Shown piece after piece: positions 50,878-59,949 of a stretch of DNA of 64,000 nucleotides. The notes under the pieces were generated by a model. The model did no database searches, had not been told where the DNA came from, and saw only the letters and a list, made by a program, of their open reading frames with translations. This stretch comes from Lawsonibacter faecis (lineage in GTDB: Bacteria > Bacillota > Clostridia > Oscillospirales > Oscillospiraceae). Both the position numbers and the translations under genes were made by a program. Within the stretch, counting starts at the first letter, position 1. The number at the start of each line of letters is the position of its first letter. The DNA lies in assembly GCF_014287675.1 (NCBI RefSeq), contig NZ_JACOPQ010000006.1:124001-188000 (forward strand), written 5' to 3'.

Positions 50878-52102
50878 TGTTGTAGATCTCCTGCGTGCCG
50901 ATGAAGGCACGCTGCTCGGCGTAGGTCTTGAAGAAGTGGTGCGCGCCGTCGTCGCCCAGGGCGTAGAAGTAGTAGCCCGCGTCGGCGGGATTCATGGCGG
51001 CGCGGAGGGAGGCTTGTCCGGGGTTGGCGATGGGACCGGCGGGCAGTCCGGCGTATAGATAGGTGTTGTAGGGGCTGTCGATGGTCTTGTCCGCGTCGGA
51101 GAGCTTCTCCTTCCGCTCGGGCAGGATATACTGGATGGTGGCGTCGATGTCCAGCCTGCCGTTGGTCTCGGAGTTCTGCTTGTAGAGGCGGTTGTAAATC
51201 ACCGCGGAGATGCTGGTCTGGTCGTCGCCGGTGGTCTCCTTCTCAATGAGGGAGGCGATGGTGACGATGTCGTGGACGGTCTGGCCGTTGGCCGCCGCCT
51301 TCTCCCGCATGTCCTCGGTGAAGACCTCGTCGAAGCGCAGGAGCATCTTGTTCAGCACCGTCACGGCGCTGGAGTTCTTATAGAAATTGTAGGTGTCCGG
51401 GAAGAGGTAGCCCTCCAGCCGGTTGGAATCGCCCAGGGGGAGCACCCCCTTGAGGAAGGAGAACTTAAAGTCGTAATTGGCGGCGGTCTCACGGAGTTCG
51501 TCCACGCTGCACACGCCGTTCTCCGCCAGGAGGGCGAAGACCTGCTCCGCCGTAGAGCCCTCGGGGATGAGCACGGTGACCTCGGTCTTGGACGCCGATT
51601 TAAGGCTCATATTCTTGATGATGGCCCGGTAGTCCATATCGGTGTCCAGGTTATAGGTGCCGGGGGCGATCTCCTCGTCCCCGTGGGTAAAGGCGGCGAA
51701 GAGGCGGAAGAGCCACTTCTGCTCAATGAGGCCGTTCTCAGAAAGCACGTCGGCCACATACCCCATGTCGGCACTGGAGACCTTGGAGGGATTGCCCTCC
51801 CCGTCCGTCACCTCGGTATAGGTGAAGATGTCCTCCGGCAGGGTGATGACGGCGGCGTGCTCCTCCTTGTTGAGGGCCAGCACGTCCCCCGCCCAGACCC
51901 AGCCCAGGCCGGCCAGGAGGGCGGACACGCCTATAACCAGCACCACGTACAGCAGCGCGCCCAGCGCCCCCATGCGGCGGCGGCGACGGCGCCTCTTCCG
52001 GGGCGGCTGGCCGCCCTGAGACCCGGCCACGCGGGAACCGCCGCCCTGACGGGCGCCGGAGCCCCCCTGGTGAGCGGGCTTTCTCTCTTCGTACTCTGAC
52101 AT
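50870..52102 (-). CDS. mltG: Endolytic transglycosylase MltG (YceG)
   Basis: A 410-residue cell-wall enzyme. A Gly/Arg-rich cytoplasmic tail (residues 1-43) precedes one membrane helix (about 45-68) and the extracellular YceG domain (about 190-400), with the catalytic glutamate in IASLIEKET. It cuts nascent glycan strands and ends peptidoglycan polymerisation. Start at ATG 52102 after TTGGAG; longer frames enter the non-coding gap. First of a two-gene unit with the U32 gene. Confidence 0.92.
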   Translation of the reverse strand: MSEYEERKPAHQGGSGARQGGGSRVAGSQGGQPPRKRRRRRRRMGALGALLYVVLVIGVSALLAGLGWVWAGDVLALNKEEHAAVITLPEDIFTYTEVTDGEGNPSKVSSADMGYVADVLSENGLIEQKWLFRLFAAFTHGDEEIAPGTYNLDTDMDYRAIIKNMSLKSASKTEVTVLIPEGSTAEQVFALLAENGVCSVDELRETAANYDFKFSFLKGVLPLGDSNRLEGYLFPDTYNFYKNSSAVTVLNKMLLRFDEVFTEDMREKAAANGQTVHDIVTIASLIEKETTGDDQTSISAVIYNRLYKQNSETNGRLDIDATIQYILPERKEKLSDADKTIDSPYNTYLYAGLPAGPIANPGQASLRAAMNPADAGYYFYALGDDGAHHFFKTYAEQRAFIGTQEIYNNG

Positions 52103-52250
52103 TGCGACAACTCCAATCTGATTTCCGAAAACAATTTGAAATGTCTTTGTCCCCCGGGAACCACCCTCCTGGGGCAGACATAGTATGGGTCGTGAAGGAA
52201 AGAGAGCGAAACGCTCCCGATTCCTCAATCTTATGTGAGGTGAATGTTTT

Positions 52251-52442
52251 ATGTGTTGTGGTAACAATGGCTGGGGCGGCAGCGGCTGCCTGTGGATCAT
52301 CCTGATCATCATCATCCTGTGCTGCTGCTGCGGCGGCGGTTGGGGCGGCAACTCCTGCGGCTGTGGCTGCGGCTGCAACAACGGCTGCGGGTGCAACAAC
52401 GGCTGTGGCTGCGGGTGCAACGACGGCTGCGGCTGCTGCTGA
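52251..52442 (+). CDS. Cysteine/glycine-rich micropeptide with one membrane helix
   Basis: A 63-residue peptide: a short start (MCCGNNGWGG), a hydrophobic helix LWIILIIIIL (14-23), then CCCC and a C-terminal run of CGC and CNNGC units up to the end, 22 cysteines in all. The ATG has GAGGTG 8 bases upstream. The pattern resembles the small 'high-cysteine' proteins annotated in Firmicutes. Function unknown: metal binding or a cross-linked surface layer are possibilities. Divergent from mltG and alone in its transcript, with a GC hairpin at about 52480-52520. Confidence 0.75.
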   Translation: MCCGNNGWGGSGCLWIILIIIILCCCCGGGWGGNSCGCGCGCNNGCGCNNGCGCGCNDGCGCC

Positions 52443-52584
52443 GCCAAACACCCCGGCTCCCCTACTTAATCTCCTGCCTTGAGCGCGCGGCGGGCCCGGA
52501 AGGGCCCGCTCTGCGCGGGCAGCGGTCGGACAGGCTAAACCGTGTAAAATCATTGAGCGCCGCAGGGCTTCCGCGCATTTCGCT

Positions 52585-53148
52585 TTACACTCTGCGCAGG
52601 ATCCGCCTCTCCGTCACCACCAGCTCCACCGGCCGGTCGTGAGCCTCCCGCGGGACCGCGTCCATCAGGAGCGCGTCCCGGCAGAGGGCCGCGGTGTGCC
52701 CGGTGAAATTTTCCAGGTAACGGTCATAGTATCCCCCGCCCTGGCCCAGTCGATAACCATTTTTATCAAAAGCCAGGCCGGGTACCAAAATCAGCTCGAT
52801 TTTGTCCTTGGACAGCAGTGGGCAGTCCTCCCCCGGCTCCAGCATCCCGTAGCGGTGGCGCACCAGAACAGCGGCGGCCGTCACGGTCCGGGCCTCCATG
52901 GCCCGCTCCGGCATACAGCGCGGCAGGGCCACCGTTTTGCCCAGGTCAAGGAGAGGGGCGATCAGCCGGGCGGTGTCCGGCTCGGCCCCCATGCCGTGGA
53001 AGAGCAGGACCGTCTCCGCCCGCGCCAACTCGGGCAGGGTGAGGAAGCGCTCAAACAGGGCGTCGTCGCTCGCCCGCAGAGCCGCAGGGTCGGCGCCCTT
53101 CATCCAGGCGCGGACGCGCGCCCGGACCTCCGCCTTGGTCTCAGCCAT
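52585..53148 (-). CDS. 5-formyltetrahydrofolate cyclo-ligase
   Basis: A 187-residue enzyme that uses ATP to convert 5-formyl-THF to 5,10-methenyl-THF. The C-terminal GQGGGYYDRYL motif (about 137-147) and the LVPGLAFDKNGYRLG stretch (about 122-136) are diagnostic. The start ATG overlaps the DJ-1 gene stop by 8 bases, so the two are translationally coupled. Confidence 0.93.
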   Translation of the reverse strand: MAETKAEVRARVRAWMKGADPAALRASDDALFERFLTLPELARAETVLLFHGMGAEPDTARLIAPLLDLGKTVALPRCMPERAMEARTVTAAAVLVRHRYGMLEPGEDCPLLSKDKIELILVPGLAFDKNGYRLGQGGGYYDRYLENFTGHTAALCRDALLMDAVPREAHDRPVELVVTERRILRRV

Positions 53149-53686
53149 GGTAGTGGACGGACTTGCGCACCCGCCCGGCCGCGTCGGGCCCCTTGAGGGC
53201 CTCCACCAGCTTCAGGCCGAAGGCGAAGGCGGAGCCGGCGGCCTCGCCGGTGATGATGCGCCCGTCGGCCACCACCCGCTCGCCCTTTTTCACCACGGCG
53301 GAGCCCATCCCGTCCTCCAGTCCGGGATAGCAGACCGCCTTGCGGCGGTCCAGCAGTCCCATGTGGGCCAGAATGGTGGGGGCCGCGCAGATGGCGCAGA
53401 GCCAGCAGCCCTTATCGTAGGCCTGCTGCACCAGAGCCATGGCAAAGAGGTTCATCTGAATGGCCTCCACGCCCCCCATTCCCCCGGGAAGCACCAGCAT
53501 CTGCATCTGCTCCGCGTCCACCTGGTCCAGGGTCACGTCGGCCTTCACGGTGATGCCGTGGCCGCCGGTGACCTCGCCGCCGTCCAGCCCCACCAGCGCC
53601 ACCTCGGCGCCCGCGCGGCGCAGCAGGTCCGCAGGCACCAGCGCCTCGGACTCCTCAAAGCCCTCGCCCAAAAGGATATATACCAT
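53141..53686 (-). CDS. DJ-1/PfpI family protein
   Basis: A 181-residue protein of the DJ-1 subgroup (class I glutamine amidotransferase-like fold). The nucleophilic cysteine is C100 in CAICAAPTIL, and the conserved glutamate is in FEESEAL (about 10-16). Such proteins act as glyoxalases or deglycases or as chaperones; which applies cannot be told. Start at ATG 53686 after GGGGGTG; a much longer frame overlaps tmk and is rejected. Confidence 0.93.
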   Translation of the reverse strand: MVYILLGEGFEESEALVPADLLRRAGAEVALVGLDGGEVTGGHGITVKADVTLDQVDAEQMQMLVLPGGMGGVEAIQMNLFAMALVQQAYDKGCWLCAICAAPTILAHMGLLDRRKAVCYPGLEDGMGSAVVKKGERVVADGRIITGEAAGSAFAFGLKLVEALKGPDAAGRVRKSVHYHG

Positions 53687-53792
53687 AAGAGCACCCCCAA
53701 AATGAAATGGAAAAGAGCTGGAAAAAAGAATCGGCCAATCGCCCGTTCCGGTGCGGCCCCTCTTCATCCGCGCTTTTTTCCGCTTTTTTCTT

Positions 53793-54464
53793 TCAGCCGA
53801 TTGTCCCCCGGACAATCGACCAGACCTCTTCATGGATTTCCTCAATGCCGCGCACCCGTCCCGCGCAGTCCACGCAGGAGACGGTCCGCCAGCCGTAGAG
53901 CGCGGCCGCCGCATGGGCCGTGCGCCGGCACTTGGCAAGATACGCGGTGTCCACCTCGTGGATGTCCCCCTTGGTGTGGGTGGCGTTCTCCCGGGAACGG
54001 AGCATCTCCACAGCCCTGTCCGTGGGCATATCCAGGTAGACCACCAGGTCCGGCTCCGGCAGGCCCAGCTTGCCGCACTCGAAATCGAAGAGCCAGCGGA
54101 GGAACCCCTCCCACTCCTCCTCGGGGAGCTTGCAGGTCTGGTGGACTGCGTTGGAGGTGGTGTACCGGTCCGACAGGACCAGCCCCCCGCTCCGGTAGTA
54201 CTCCCCCCACACCTTTTTCCAGGCGGCATAGCGGTCCACCGCGTAGAAGGTGGAGGCCGCGTAGGCGTTCACGTCGTCCGGCCGGGCGCCGAACTCCCCG
54301 TTCAGGTACATCTTCAAAAGGGCCGACGAAGGCTCCTGATACTGGGGAAAAATCAGCCGCTCAAAGGGCTTCCCCGCGTCCTCCAGCCGGGCGCACAGCC
54401 GGGCGAACTGGGTGGACTTGCCCGATCCGTCGGTGCCCTCAAAGACGATTAGCTTTCCGTTCAC
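53793..54464 (-). CDS. tmk: Thymidylate kinase
   Basis: A 223-residue kinase phosphorylating dTMP to dTDP. P-loop GTDGSGKST (10-18), DR-motif LSDRY (about 98-102), and a longer C-terminal half than E. coli Tmk. Start is GTG at 54464 with GGAG 8 bases upstream; the TTG at 54485 lies before that site. It lies between the wecG-type gene and the DJ-1 gene on the same strand, with gaps of 134 and 106 bases. Confidence 0.9.
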   Translation of the reverse strand: MNGKLIVFEGTDGSGKSTQFARLCARLEDAGKPFERLIFPQYQEPSSALLKMYLNGEFGARPDDVNAYAASTFYAVDRYAAWKKVWGEYYRSGGLVLSDRYTTSNAVHQTCKLPEEEWEGFLRWLFDFECGKLGLPEPDLVVYLDMPTDRAVEMLRSRENATHTKGDIHEVDTAYLAKCRRTAHAAAALYGWRTVSCVDCAGRVRGIEEIHEEVWSIVRGTIG

Positions 54465-54598
54465 TGAATTCACTCCAAACAGCAAAAGGTGAGTTGCGCA
54501 AAGGGGAGGAGCGGCTGTGGAAAGACTGCCGCCTCACCTGCACCCGGCATTGCGGGACCCATACCCGCGCCGCTTTTTCACCCTTCCTCTTTCATTTC

Positions 54599-55327
54599 CT
54601 ATTTCCGCCTGCCGCTGACGCGGCAAACAGCCGCGTCCACCAGCACCATGGGCAGCTTCGCCATCCGGCCGATGCGCCTTGGCTCCTTCAGCAGCCGGTA
54701 GAGCCACTCCATGCCTGTCTTCTGCCAGGCCTCCGGAGCCCGCTCCACCACGCCGGAAAATACGTCCAGACTTCCGCCCAGGCCCACCATCAGGTGGGCG
54801 CCGGTGTCCTTACCGTTGCGGGCCATCCAGAACTCCTGTCTGGGCGCGCCCAGGCAGACGAAGACCACGTCGGCATGGGCCTCCCGGATTTCGGCTACAA
54901 TGGGACCGTCCTCCTTAAAATACCCGTCGTGGGTGCCGCAGACCATCAGGCCGGGGTACTGCTTTTGCAGGTTGGCGGCGGCGGTCTCCGCAACGCCGGG
55001 CTTGGCCCCCAGCAGAAAGAGCCGCCTGCCCGTCTTCGCCATATGCGCCAGGAGCCGGGCGGCGAAGTCGATACCGGGCACCCTGCCCTTCAGCGGGCGG
55101 CCCAGAATGCCTGCCGCCTTCACCACGCCCACGCCGTCGGCCAGCACCAGACCCGCGCCGTTCAGCACCGCGCGGAATTCCTCGTCCTTCTTCGCCTGGA
55201 GCAGGAACTCCGGGTTGGGGGTCACCACATAGGAAAAGCCCTCCGAACCGGCCAGCACGCCGCCGATATCCGCCGCTTCCTCCAATGTCACGTCGTCAAA
55301 GCCGACGCCCAATACATCTATCCTCAA
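54599..55327 (-). CDS. WecG/TagA/CpsF-family glycosyltransferase
   Basis: A 242-residue enzyme of family GT26, which transfers N-acetylmannosamine or similar to a lipid-linked sugar in teichoic-acid or capsule synthesis. Motifs: NPEFLL (about 44-49), DGVGVV (about 68-73), and LGAPRQEFWM (about 165-174). Start is TTG at 55327 with GGAGG 8 bases upstream; an ATG at 55348 lies before this ribosome site. It is probably membrane-associated via its C-terminus. Confidence 0.9.
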   Translation of the reverse strand: MRIDVLGVGFDDVTLEEAADIGGVLAGSEGFSYVVTPNPEFLLQAKKDEEFRAVLNGAGLVLADGVGVVKAAGILGRPLKGRVPGIDFAARLLAHMAKTGRRLFLLGAKPGVAETAAANLQKQYPGLMVCGTHDGYFKEDGPIVAEIREAHADVVFVCLGAPRQEFWMARNGKDTGAHLMVGLGGSLDVFSGVVERAPEAWQKTGMEWLYRLLKEPRRIGRMAKLPMVLVDAAVCRVSGRRK

Positions 55328-55514
55328 TGGGAATGCCTCCGTTTGCATTGCTTTTATTTGCCTATATTCCGTTTGATAATACCATAGTCGCCGCAAAAAG
55401 TCTATGACTAAGCCGTGAACATCATTTGATCTCGTCGGCGGGCGGTACGCCGATATCACTGTCGTTTCAAGGCGGGCAGCGGAGGGTCCGAGGCAGCTTG
55501 ACAAAAATTAAGGG

Positions 55515-55543
55515 TTGACAATCGCGCCTGCTGTTATTATAAT
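55515..55543 (+). promoter_or_regulatory. Consensus promoter of the TrpXYZ-like operon
   Basis: -35 TTGACA (55515-55520), 17-base spacer, -10 TATAAT (55538-55543), an exact sigma-70/SigA match. The 80-base leader contains an 8-bp hairpin (TCTTTAGC with GCTAAAGA) but no T-box hallmark. Confidence 0.9.
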
Positions 55544-55632
55544 GTGAACAATCAAGCTGAGAGGCACTTTTTTTGTACCCGGTGTCTTTAGCACCTAAAA
55601 GCGCTAAAGAGCCAAATATGGAGGTTAATGAA

Positions 55633-56688
55633 ATGAAAAAACTGTCTAAGCTGACATCCATTCTCATGGCCGGGGCCATGCTCCTGTCCCTGGCCGCCTG
55701 CGGCGGCAATCCGACCGGCGGTGAGAGCGGCACTTCCCCCTCCCCCGAGCCGTCCCAGTCCGCTGCGGAGCCGTCGAACAGCGCCGCCCCCGCAAACACG
55801 CCTGACGCCGCCGCCAGCTACACCGTGGGCATCTGCCAGCTGGTCCAGCACGAGGCGCTGGACGCCGCCACCAAGGGCTTCATCGACGCCATCAACGAGG
55901 CCCTGCCCGGCCAGGTGACCTTTGATGAGCAGAACGCCTCCAACGACATTCCCATGTGCTCCACCATCATCAACCAGTTTGTGGCCTCAAACGTAAACCT
56001 CATCCTGGCCAACGCCACCCCCGCCCTCCAGGCCGCCACCGCCGCCACCGTGGACATTCCCATCCTGGGCACCTCGGTCACTGAGTACGGCGTGGCCATG
56101 GGCATCAAGGACTTTACCGGCACCGTGGGCGGCAACGTCTCCGGCACCTCCGACCTCGCCCCCCTGGCCGACCAGGCCGCCATGGTCCAGGAGTGGTTCC
56201 CCGACGCCAGGAACGTTGGGCTCATCTACTGCTCCGCCGAGCCCAACAGCCAGTATCAGGTGGACGTGGTGAAGACCGAGTTGGAGGCGCTGGGCTACAC
56301 CGCCACCCTCTACTCCTTCTCCGACTCCAACGATCTGGCCGCCGTGACGGAGTCCGCCGTGGCCGCCTCCGACGTGATCTACGTCCCCACCGACAACACC
56401 GTGGCCGCCAATACCGGCATCATCGACAACATCTGCCGCCCCGCCAAGATCCCCGTCATCTGCGGCGAGGAGGGCATCGCCCGGGGCTGCGGCGTGGCCA
56501 CCCTGTCCATCAGCTACTACGACCTGGGCCAGACCACCGGCAAGATGGCCGTCAAGATTCTCACCGGCGAGAGCGACGTGTCCACCATGCCCGTTGAGTA
56601 TGCCCCCAACTTCACGCCCAAGTACAACGCGGATATCTGCGCCGACCTGGGCCTGACGCCTCCCGAGGGATACGAGGCCATCGGCTGA
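55633..56688 (+). CDS. ABC transporter substrate-binding lipoprotein (TrpX-like)
   Basis: A 351-residue lipoprotein: signal peptide with lipobox LAAC (C23), a Ser/Pro-rich linker (about 24-60), then the PF04392-type periplasmic-binding fold (about 62-350). This family includes TrpX of streptococci, which binds tryptophan. Start at ATG 55633 after GGAGG; a 20-codon longer frame is rejected. A terminator separates it from the permease gene, so extra binding protein may be made. The ligand is inferred only from family membership. Confidence 0.88.
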   Translation: MKKLSKLTSILMAGAMLLSLAACGGNPTGGESGTSPSPEPSQSAAEPSNSAAPANTPDAAASYTVGICQLVQHEALDAATKGFIDAINEALPGQVTFDEQNASNDIPMCSTIINQFVASNVNLILANATPALQAATAATVDIPILGTSVTEYGVAMGIKDFTGTVGGNVSGTSDLAPLADQAAMVQEWFPDARNVGLIYCSAEPNSQYQVDVVKTELEALGYTATLYSFSDSNDLAAVTESAVAASDVIYVPTDNTVAANTGIIDNICRPAKIPVICGEEGIARGCGVATLSISYYDLGQTTGKMAVKILTGESDVSTMPVEYAPNFTPKYNADICADLGLTPPEGYEAIG

Positions 56689-56848
56689 GGGAAGCGCGGT
56701 ACGCCCGGGAGCAGGGAGATAAGACAAGACGCAGATGAAAAAACAGGGCGGGCCGTCTCCCGTGAGGCCCGGCGGCATTTTTCCCGGAGTCTGGGCTTAT
56801 CTCCCGTTGCAGAAGGTGCAGAGCGTGAGAACATCTACATAAAAATGT
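56689..56848 (+). other. Spacer with a possible long-range RNA structure
   Basis: No gene. GGGAGATAAG (about 56724-56733) and CTTATCTCCC (about 56795-56804) can pair as a 10-bp stem closing a loop of about 60 bases, which contains a further GGGCC..GGCCC type hairpin. It may stabilise the 3' end of the binding-protein mRNA. Confidence 0.45.
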
Positions 56849-56888
56849 AAAACAGCGAGAAAGGGGCTTCCCTTTCTCGCTGTTTTTT
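56849..56888 (+). terminator. Terminator between binding-protein and permease genes
   Basis: Perfect 17-bp stem (56849-56865 with 56870-56886), GCTT loop and a six-T run (56883-56888). A strong intrinsic terminator inside the operon, either partial or followed by a second promoter before 56953. Confidence 0.85.
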
Positions 56889-56952
56889 GCTAGACTAATG
56901 ACGTATATAGCCTTTTATACATATCGAACGCTAAGAGGAAGAAGGAGACGCT

Positions 56953-57876
56953 ATGAATCCCGCAGCACTGCTCAACGCCATGCCCGGCGCGGTCTCACAG
57001 GGACTGATCTGGGGCATCATGGCCATCGGCGTATTCATTACTTACAAAATTCTGGACGTGGCCGACCTGACGGTGGACGGCACCATGTGCACCGGCGGCG
57101 CCGTGTTCATCATGGCCACGGTGGCCGGCATGCCCATCTGGGCGGCTCTGCTGCTGTCTTTCCTGGCCGGCATGGCCGCCGGCCTTATGACGGGCCTCTT
57201 TCACACCTTCTGCGGCATTCCCGCCATCCTGGCCGGTATCCTGACCCAGCTGGCCCTGTACTCGGTCAACCTGCGCATCATGGGCAAGTCCAACCAGCCC
57301 ATCAACGCCAACAATTACGACCTGCTCATCTCCTCGCGGAACGTGAAGGTTCTGAGCCTTGAAAACCCCATTTTCGTGGTGGGGATCGCGGTGGTGCTCA
57401 CCATCGCGGTGCTGTACTGGTTCTTCGGCACGGAGCTGGGCTCCTCTCTTCGCGCCACCGGCTCCAACCCCAATATGAGCCGGGCCCAAGGCATCAACAC
57501 CAACTTCACCAAGGTGCTGGGGCTGATGCTCTCCAACGGGCTGGTGGCCCTCTCCTCCGCGCTGCTGGCCCAGTATCAGGGTTTCGCAGACGTGAGCATG
57601 GGCCGGGGCGCCATCGTCATCGGTCTGGCCGCCGTCATCATCGGCGAGGTCATCTTCGGCAAGATTTTCCGCAACTTCGCGCTGAAGCTTCTCAGCGTGG
57701 CCATCGGCTCCATCATCTACTATGTGGTGTACCAGGTGGTCATCGGCCTGGGTATGAGCGGAGACGATATGAAGCTCATCACCGCCCTCATTGTGGCCGT
57801 CTTCCTGGCCATCCCCTACTGGAAGGGCAAGTATTTCTCCAAGCCCGTGAAGAGAGGAGACGCCACCCATGCTTGA
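56953..57876 (+). CDS. ABC transporter permease (TrpY-like, BPD_transp_2 family)
   Basis: A 307-residue integral membrane protein with about eight helices, from the branched-chain amino-acid/ribose-type permease family. It begins NAMPGAVSQGLIWGIMAIGVFITYKILD, as in permeases paired with PF04392 binding proteins. ATG at 56953 follows AAGGAG. Overlaps the ATPase gene by 8 bases. Confidence 0.92.
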   Translation: MNPAALLNAMPGAVSQGLIWGIMAIGVFITYKILDVADLTVDGTMCTGGAVFIMATVAGMPIWAALLLSFLAGMAAGLMTGLFHTFCGIPAILAGILTQLALYSVNLRIMGKSNQPINANNYDLLISSRNVKVLSLENPIFVVGIAVVLTIAVLYWFFGTELGSSLRATGSNPNMSRAQGINTNFTKVLGLMLSNGLVALSSALLAQYQGFADVSMGRGAIVIGLAAVIIGEVIFGKIFRNFALKLLSVAIGSIIYYVVYQVVIGLGMSGDDMKLITALIVAVFLAIPYWKGKYFSKPVKRGDATHA

Positions 57877-58663
57877 GATTCAGAACATCTATAAGACCTT
57901 CAACGCCGGGACCGTCAATGAGAAGCGGGCCCTGAACGGCGTCTCCATCACCCTGAACGACGGGGACTTCGTCACCGTCATCGGCGGCAACGGCGCGGGC
58001 AAGTCCACGCTCCTGAACGCCGTGGCCGGCGTGTGGCCCGTGGACGAGGGGCGCATCTCCATCGACGGCGTGGACGTGACCCGCCTGCCCGAGCACAAGC
58101 GGGCCAAGTACGTGGGACGGGTCTTCCAGGACCCCATGACCGGCACCGCGGCCACCATGCAGATTGAGGAAAATCTCGCCCTCGCCATGCGCCGGGGCCA
58201 GGGACGCACCCTGCGCATGGGTATCACCAAGGCGGAGCGGGAGCAGTACAAGGAGCTCTTAAAAATACTGGATTTGGGGCTGGAGGCCCGGCTCACCTCC
58301 AAGGTGGGGCTGCTCTCCGGCGGACAGCGGCAGGCCCTTACCCTGCTGATGGCCACCCTCCGGAAGCCCAAGCTTCTCCTCCTGGACGAGCATACCGCCG
58401 CCCTGGACCCCAAGACGGCGGCCAAGGTGCTGGACACCACCGAAAAAATCGTCCAGCGGGACAGCCTCACCACCCTGATGATTACCCACAATATGCGCGA
58501 CGCCATCGCACACGGAAACCGGCTCATCATGATGTACGACGGGCGTATCGCCATCGACGTGGCCGGCGAGGAGAAGCAGAGGCTCACCGTGGAGGGCCTG
58601 CTGGAGATGTTCAGCAAGGTCAGCGGGAGCGATGAGGCGGACGACAAGCTGCTGCTGTCGTAG
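57869..58663 (+). CDS. ABC transporter ATPase (TrpZ-like)
   Basis: A 264-residue nucleotide-binding protein with Walker A GGNGAGKST (39-47), signature LSGGQRQAL and Walker B LLLLDEHTAAL; here the catalytic glutamate is followed by H rather than P (DEH), as in this subfamily. Drives the permease it overlaps. Last gene of the importer; a bidirectional terminator follows. Confidence 0.93.
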   Translation: MLEIQNIYKTFNAGTVNEKRALNGVSITLNDGDFVTVIGGNGAGKSTLLNAVAGVWPVDEGRISIDGVDVTRLPEHKRAKYVGRVFQDPMTGTAATMQIEENLALAMRRGQGRTLRMGITKAEREQYKELLKILDLGLEARLTSKVGLLSGGQRQALTLLMATLRKPKLLLLDEHTAALDPKTAAKVLDTTEKIVQRDSLTTLMITHNMRDAIAHGNRLIMMYDGRIAIDVAGEEKQRLTVEGLLEMFSKVSGSDEADDKLLLS

Positions 58664-58824
58664 ACCACACCGCAGCGGGGGCAAGCATCCGCCCTGCACC
58701 GACTTTACCCAAAGCCTCGCGCCCCATGGGCCATGTCTATTCATGGCATCCCCGCTTATCTCCCCCGGCGCGTCAAGGATGCCGCGCCCTACAAGACCGC
58801 CGCCCCTCTCAAACAGCGGAATTA

Positions 58825-58871
58825 AAAACCCCCGCCCTGATACTCCGCTAGAGTATCAGGGCGGGGGTTTT
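58825..58871. terminator. Bidirectional terminator after the importer operon
   Basis: Perfect 21-bp stem (58825-58845 with 58851-58871), 5-base loop, with AAAA/TTTT outer arms serving both strands. It ends one base before the stop of the convergent lipoprotein gene. Confidence 0.85.
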
Positions 58872-58872
58872 C

Positions 58873-59886
58873 TCACAGCTTGTAGCGCAGCACGGGCGCG
58901 CCGCCCGCCACGAAGGGCTCCTCCAGAAAGATAATCACGCTATCGCCGTCGTAGGCGTACTGGTAGTCGGCAAAGGTCAGGCCGCTATAGCAGTCCTCCA
59001 CCTCTTCCCGCTCCCACGCAATGGCGCACACCTGATCGGTCACCCAGTCATTGAAGTCCGCGATGTCCACCTTGACGAAATAGTCCAGGTCCAGCCGTTG
59101 ACCGGAGCGCAGGTCGAAGGTGTCCCCGGCGTAGTGGATCGGGCTGGTGCCGGCCATGAACCAGTTGCAGGTCTTATTGACGCTGAGCAGCAACTCGTCC
59201 AGATAGGTCACTTCCGTCGTGACGGTCTCCCGCAGATTCTGGTCAACGAATCTGTCGGTCCCGGCGAGCTCTAGCAGCCCCTCGGCCGAACCCCAAAAGA
59301 ATCCCTCTGCATCGTCCATGAAGGTCTGACATTCCGTCTCAAAATATTCGTTTACCGCCTCAGTTCCCTCGGAATCCGGATCGTAAATCACAGGCTGATC
59401 GTACCAGCGGCGGGCGACGATCCGGCGGTTCTCGTCCGTGATCGCCTCTTCCACCCGCTGGATGTGGATGCCCGGTCCTCTTTGACAATCCCCATAGGTC
59501 AGCCGCTCCACATAGGGGACGCCGCCAGCCGCCCCGACCACGCCCCGGACCCCGGTGCGGAAATAGGTGCAGCCCGACTCAAAATCACTGAACCCGGCGC
59601 GGACCCCCTCCACCGTGCCGGTGACGGTCTCGCCGTCGCAGATAAGGTCCAGCTTTTGAACGCGAATGGCGCCCCCGTAGCCGTCGAGCAGCCCCCCGTC
59701 GGTCCCCCGGCAGTCTGGGCCCATATAGTCCCGGATGAGGGCGATCTGGACGGCGGGGACGGGCCGGGGTTCCTCCACGCTCACGCTGGGCGTGGGAGTC
59801 GGCGTGGGCGCAGGGGACGGCTCCGCCGTGCACCCCGCCAGCAGCAGCGCACAGCACAGAATCAGCGGCAGAAGTTTTTTACGCAT
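58873..59886 (-). CDS. Lipoprotein with DUF3298-like (RsiV-type) domain
   Basis: A 337-residue predicted lipoprotein: signal peptide with LLLAGC (C19), a Pro/Thr-rich linker (about 20-45), and a domain of about 280 residues. It ends with a DUF3298-like segment (DYFVKVDIADFNDWV to IIFLEEPFVAGGAPVLRYKL). Relatives include the extracellular part of the anti-sigma factor RsiV and other surface proteins; a lysozyme-sensing or adhesion role is not shown. Start at ATG 59886 with a weak GTAGGGA site. Confidence 0.8.
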   Translation of the reverse strand: MRKKLLPLILCCALLLAGCTAEPSPAPTPTPTPSVSVEEPRPVPAVQIALIRDYMGPDCRGTDGGLLDGYGGAIRVQKLDLICDGETVTGTVEGVRAGFSDFESGCTYFRTGVRGVVGAAGGVPYVERLTYGDCQRGPGIHIQRVEEAITDENRRIVARRWYDQPVIYDPDSEGTEAVNEYFETECQTFMDDAEGFFWGSAEGLLELAGTDRFVDQNLRETVTTEVTYLDELLLSVNKTCNWFMAGTSPIHYAGDTFDLRSGQRLDLDYFVKVDIADFNDWVTDQVCAIAWEREEVEDCYSGLTFADYQYAYDGDSVIIFLEEPFVAGGAPVLRYKL

Positions 59887-59949
59887 GGCGTCCCTACTCT
59901 CTCGTGTCAGGTCAAAATGGGACGGGGAATATTGATTGCCGCGCCATAC

